NCBI GenBank assembly: GCA_002633005.1
Contig: NMRA01000461.1
Location: 1 to 64,000 of the forward strand
Direction of reading: 5' to 3'
Length of the DNA: 64,000 bases
From: Phoronis australis
Taxonomy: Eukaryota; Phoronida; Phoronidae
Shown here: positions 60,122 through 64,000 of the stretch, piece after piece
Numbering within the stretch: position 1 is the stretch's first letter
Layout of the letters: each line of letters opens with the position of its first letter
Position numbers and translations under genes: made by a program
The notes under the pieces: model-generated
Database searches by the model: none
Told to the model about the DNA's origin: nothing
The model's input: only the letters and a program-made list of their open reading frames with translations

Positions 60122-61963
60122 TGGCAGGATATAATGAATAGTGAAAACGCGCATTTTAAAATGTGTGAATTATTCAGGGTGAAATAGACACATTTCGTTT
60201 CGCGACCAAAACCCGCGCAAACTTCCTAATCATGCGCGGAGAAACAAAAGTCCGCAAACCTCGAATCTGTCCCGGCTCAGTTCCGCCAATGAGAACGTAC
60301 CCGTGCGCCCCCTGTCTTCCACTGGCCTCTACGGAAGCGCGCCCCGTCTTCCACTGGCCAGGCTCTGACCCGACGGCTACCGTGATTCCGCGCTCCGGCG
60401 CCGGAAGTCATACACACATTTCTTTGTACTCGCAAAATTTTTCAACCCAACGTTTCTGAAAAGAAAACAAATGGCCAATAATTGACACATTTCTTGGGAC
60501 TTAGTAAATTTTGCACATACGCAGGGACAGACCGGCCTGCAGCGCTCCGCCCTCCGTTCTGCGGCACTGCAGACACCGCAGGATGCCAGACTTTATCCCT
60601 TGGACCACCGTCTGGGGAGTCTTCACACTGAGATACCCGAGACACAACTAGGGACTGCCAATAGACCCTGCTGTGGGCTTACCTTGGTTACTTTTTCAAA
60701 GCACCTTTGCCAGAAAGGGACACAAAAGGCCAATAATCAACACAATTCGTGGGACTTAGAAAATTTTTCAACGCAACGTTTCTGAAACCGTCACACATTG
60801 CCAATAATCGATACACATTTTCTCAGAACTTAGAAAATTTCGCACATTTACGCAGGGGGACAGACCTGAGCAGCTGCGCTCCAGCCTTGGCGGCGAAGAC
60901 CCCGCAAGCGCCGGCTGGAGACTTTCCACAGATATTGCTGGGACACGACAATGGACTGTATACCGGCCAACAGCTGGAGCCCGATACGTTTCCACAGACG
61001 GCAGTCCACGGGGTCAAGTCCGGCATCCTGCGGGGTCTGCGGTGCCGAGGGCGGAACGCTGCCGGCCGGTCTGTCCCTGCGTATGTGCAAAATTTTCTAA
61101 GTTCCATGAAATGTGTCGTTTATTCGCCATTTGTGTCGCTTTCTCAAAGGTGCTTTGAAAATGTAACAAAAAGCAAACGTATCGGGTCAAGCAGCTGGCC
61201 GGTATATAGTCCAGTGTCGTGTCCTGGCAATATCTGTGAAAGTCCCCAGCCGGCGCTTGCGGGGTCTGCGCTGCCGAGGTTGGAGCGCGGCTGCTCAGGT
61301 CTGACCCTGCGTAAACGTGCAAAATTTTCTATGTTCCGAGAAAATGTGTCGATTATTGACCATTTGTGTCGGTCTCAGAAACGTTGTGTTGAAATAATTA
61401 TAAGTCCCGGCAAATGTGTCGATTATTGGCCATTTGTATCGGTTTCAGAAACGTTGTGTTGAAATAATTATAAGTTCCGAGAAATGTGTCGATTATTGGC
61501 TATTTGTGTCGCTTTCTCAAAGGAGCCTTGAAAATATAACAAAAGTAAGCAAACAGCGGGGTCTATTGGCAGGCCGGGATACAGTCCCTAGCCGTGTCCC
61601 AAGTGTCTGTGAAAACTCCCCAGACGGTGGTCCACGCGGTCAAGTTCGGCAGCTATCGGGGTCTGCGCTGCCGAGGCCGGAGCGCGGCTGCAGGTCTGGC
61701 ACCTGCGTTTATGTGCGGCCTTTTTCTAAGTTCCGAGAAAATGTGTCGATTATTGACCATTTGTGTCTTCAAAACAATGTGTTTAAAATGTAACATAATA
61801 AAGGAAACGTAGCCTGGGGGTCCAGAGTGGCGGGCCGGTGTACAGTCCCTACTCGTCTCCCAGCTATCTATAAAAAGTCTCCAGGCGCGGCGGTCCATGT
61901 GGTCACCATCAAAAACCGACACATTTTAAAATGCACGTTTTCACTCTACCCTATATCTTGCCA
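60122..61963. mobile_element. Nested 1.84-kb element with 45-bp TIRs and inverted GC-rich monomers
   Basis: The ends 60122-60166 and 61919-61963 are inverted repeats matching at 39 of 45 positions (TGGCAGGATATAATGAATAG / TGGCAAGATATAGGGTAGAG, then TGAAAACG(C/T)GCATTTTA). Between them a monomer containing GGCCAATAATCGACACATTT, a GTTCCGAGAAA-type stretch and CGCAGGG(A/T)CAGACC occurs forward in the left half (60467, 60725, 60796) and reversed in the right half (61067, 61298, 61408, 61466, 61693). The interior is much more GC-rich than its surroundings. No transposase or target duplication was found. Frames of up to 237 codons are by-products of the repeats. Confidence 0.85.
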
Positions 61964-62887
61964 TATATCCAGAATTAAACAATGCATACCTGATCCAACG
62001 GGCAGGATCACATTTCTCTCAGTTCTTATCTCCNCTTCAGAACAATTTACTGTGGATTTTGTAGAGAATGAACAACAAGTACCCACAAGGGTCGCCATTC
62101 TTGGGTCTTCCTTCCCTTGTACTCTCAAAACTAAAATTCTTGTTGTAATTTCAGTTAAACTCTTATTATTTTTTTCGAATATAACTTTATTCTACACATA
62201 ATTCATTATGAAGAATGATGCACAGACAAATTGTAATTTTATGCTCTGTTTCTGTTAAAATACACAATTTGATGAGTTTTGGTATGTCACATGACATCGA
62301 CCTTCGCTGATAATTGCCAAGGCAATTATACGAAAGTGCCTCCGAATAAAGTCGGATTGTCAAAAAAGGATGAATTATCCCACAGTTCAAATAGTAATAC
62401 GGTGAACAATAAAGTTTTTTTTTGTACTAAGACACCATTTTTTAAATAGAATTTGGAACCACTTTTTCGTAATCGGACTTCTACTATCGGAAAACTTCGG
62501 GATTTACTAAGCCTAACCAAGGCCTAACTGAAGTGACTGTTCGGTCAATTTTAGTGCGTCAACAAAAAATTGAGATGAAATACAAATTCACACAGATGCT
62601 CAACGAAATCAATTCCCAAGCACAGCAATGGCTTCAATTCCACTAATTATGATCATTCAAACTCACAAACTGGCTTCCAGCACTGTGACTGTTGGCATTA
62701 TTTTTGTCTTTTTGGACATCCTTGTCCTGTGTGTGAAAAAACCACGACGGAAGGTATTTATTATTTTTTTTATAGAATGACTCCAGATAAAAACAGACGT
62801 GATTTAGTTAATCATATGTGAGTACCAATTAGTGTGCAAAGTATCAACTTAATTGATGAAAGTGCCTCCGCCAACATTTTGCAATTT
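61964..62887. other. Right interior of the 7-kb element
   Basis: AT-rich with one N at 62034. A possible tiny minus-strand exon lies at about 62670-62730 (CACACACAG acceptor, DKDVQKDKNNANSHSAGS). No domain was recognised. Confidence 0.35.
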
Positions 62888-62912
62888 TGCAGGTTTTCTC
62901 AGATAATGCCTC
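62888..62912 (-). repeat. Right terminal inverted repeat of the 7-kb element
   Basis: 25 bp, exact reverse complement of 55874-55898, followed directly by TTAA. The tip motif GAGGCA recurs inside in the same orientation (GGCGGAGGCA at 62863-62872, minus strand). Confidence 0.95.
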
Positions 62913-62938
62913 TTAAGTCAGTTTCTTGGAACAGGCCC
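62913..62938 (+). mobile_element. MITE, right part
   Basis: TTAAGTCAGTTTCTTGGAAC then AGGCCC matches the right end of the MITE at 16056-16264 (TAAGTCAGTTTATTGGAACA). Its left part is at 55652-55873. The duplicated TTAA marks the insertion. Confidence 0.9.
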
Positions 62939-64000
62939 CTCGTCTTTATTCAAGATTGTTTACAAGTCACCACGTTATCACTTAACCACCAACAAATTAA
63001 CGAACTACTGTTTTAAAAGCCTTCTTGTGTCATCGGGATTCTGACGTCTCATTTATGTTAAATAAAAGTAACAGACCACCCTGCATCGAGGCACAGCAGT
63101 TCCCACCATCAAACACTTGTGCGAAAGGCGTGTTTTGAAACGACATACTGTTCAGTGGCTTTCAATTTACCGTCATTCCCGAACGAAGGTAAATATTTTT
63201 TGGTGCTGAAACTGATCCGAATTTTCAAAATCCTTCGCCTCTAGTGGAGACCTAAAAATGTCTGATTACGCCTATCGACAACGTGTTTTTCTTGGTGGTT
63301 GCTAGTTTCATGACACGCCATAGGTGTTCAGATGTTACTGGGAGCAAACCCCGCAGATACATCCACCAGAATGTTTAAACGACATTTCCCTATAAACAGT
63401 TATATTTTAAACCTGCATAAACTTTACTCATTCAGAACATAGTTTGAGCTTAATATGAATATTTTTTTATGAACCTAACTCCATCCGAAATGATGCAATG
63501 CCAAAATCACTTTTCCAAATCGGAAAGAAAAGTAAGGCACTACCTTTGGATTCAGAGTTGACAGACCATCATCTCAAAAACGTCAGTTCTGGTTTCGCGT
63601 ATTTCAGATTGAAAAAGAGGACTATAATCAAAATTCACTTTAGTAGCGTTGAGTTTCAGAAAATTTAAGTTGCTAGGTTCATGGTTTGAAGTTCCAGTTG
63701 AAGAGGGGGCGGTTGCAGGCCCCAAAGCGTAAGGATTTTGTTTTAAGACCATTTAGTACAAGAACTTTGCCGTTAAAATCAAGACTTCGGCTTTGTTTCG
63801 AGGACTGTTGATGTCTTCGCTTTGCTATCAAAGTTGTCCACTAAATGGCCTTCAAAAGAAAATCCTGGACAGGGTTGTGTAGCCACTAGAATAATACAAC
63901 AGAAGATGAAAAAAATATTCTTGAAACCTGTAGCTGTTTCCGAGAAAATCACAATTTTACAAAAAGCTATCGTTTTCTCCCATGAAGTGACTTTGTAGCA
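62939..64000. other. No gene recognised
   Basis: A minus-strand frame at 63552-63752 (QNPYALGPATAPSSTGTSNH, FDYSPLFQSEIRETRTDVFE) is protein-like but short, with no splice partner or motif found. The remainder is AT-rich without features. Confidence 0.35.

Larger units (their letters stand above)
55874..62912. mobile_element. TTAA-type DNA transposon, about 7 kb, inserted in a MITE
   Basis: The ends are perfect inverted repeats of 25 bp: GAGGCATTATCTGAGAAAAC then CTGCA at 55874-55898, and its reverse complement at 62888-62912. Both are bordered by TTAA (55870-55873 and 62913-62916), and the outer flanks together make one MITE matching the intact copy at 16056-16264. TTAA target duplications are characteristic of the piggyBac and Kolobok superfamilies. 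A subterminal GGCGGAGGCA occurs inside each end (about 55904 and 62872). No transposase core was recognised; a 725-bp gap lies inside. Confidence 0.9.

Noticed and set aside
60749-61462. A 237-codon open frame and several overlapping frames on both strands.
   Set aside because: They lie entirely in GC-rich inverted monomers of the nested element and repeat the same translated blocks; no domain and no splice signals.
1-64000. Prokaryotic features: operons, ribosome binding sites, CRISPR arrays, origins, phage or plasmid genes.
   Set aside because: Every supported gene is split by spliceosomal introns, and no array of identical repeats with unique spacers exists. The tandem arrays have no spacers.

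Overview
The window is nuclear DNA from an animal. Its genes are split by GT-AG introns of roughly 0.2 to 5 kb, both main proteins are metazoan families (an FBXL6-type F-box/LRR protein and a secreted astacin/EGF/CUB/MAM metalloproteinase), and the DNA between exons is AT-rich and crowded with decayed LINEs, MITEs, foldbacks, THAP-type transposon remnants and microsatellites. The repeat content and a probable haplotype mis-join suggest a highly polymorphic marine invertebrate, perhaps a deuterostome such as a lancelet. The species call is an inference and is weak.

Layout. Positions 1-2.9 kb hold repeats and one unexplained reading frame. Positions 2,954-9,851 (minus strand) carry the first five coding exons seen of an FBXL6-like gene; its 3' part lies beyond the left edge. 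Its introns hold an 80-bp tandem array, a 20-bp minisatellite and a tRNA-like relic. Positions 9.9-15.0 kb form the spacer between two divergent genes and include an assembly gap. Positions 15,044-40,821 (plus strand) carry a complete 14-exon astacin-family gene whose splice phases all agree, predicting 673 residues: signal peptide, prodomain with a YLGDI aspartate switch, catalytic domain with [12 protein letters not shown] and a SIMHY Met-turn, EGF-like, CUB and MAM domains. Its introns carry a MITE, two L1-like LINE remnants (one with a clear 15-bp target duplication), a 337-bp duplication around a single N, a foldback and a THAP-type relic.

Positions 41-55.6 kb have no gene that I can name. 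They hold a second copy of the THAP-type relic, an exon-like terminal reading frame at 53.9 kb and a large foldback at 54.4-54.9 kb.

Positions 55.6-62.9 kb are the most interesting part. A MITE is split by a roughly 7-kb element with perfect 25-bp terminal inverted repeats and a TTAA target duplication. That element carries a frame-broken minus-strand exon of a transposon-type gene and a second, nested 1.84-kb element whose interior is built of GC-rich monomers in opposed orientation. The rest of the window shows no gene.

The two intact genes are not functionally linked. One is a predicted SCF ubiquitin-ligase adaptor acting inside the cell, the other a secreted protease. The remaining features record successive waves of transposition.
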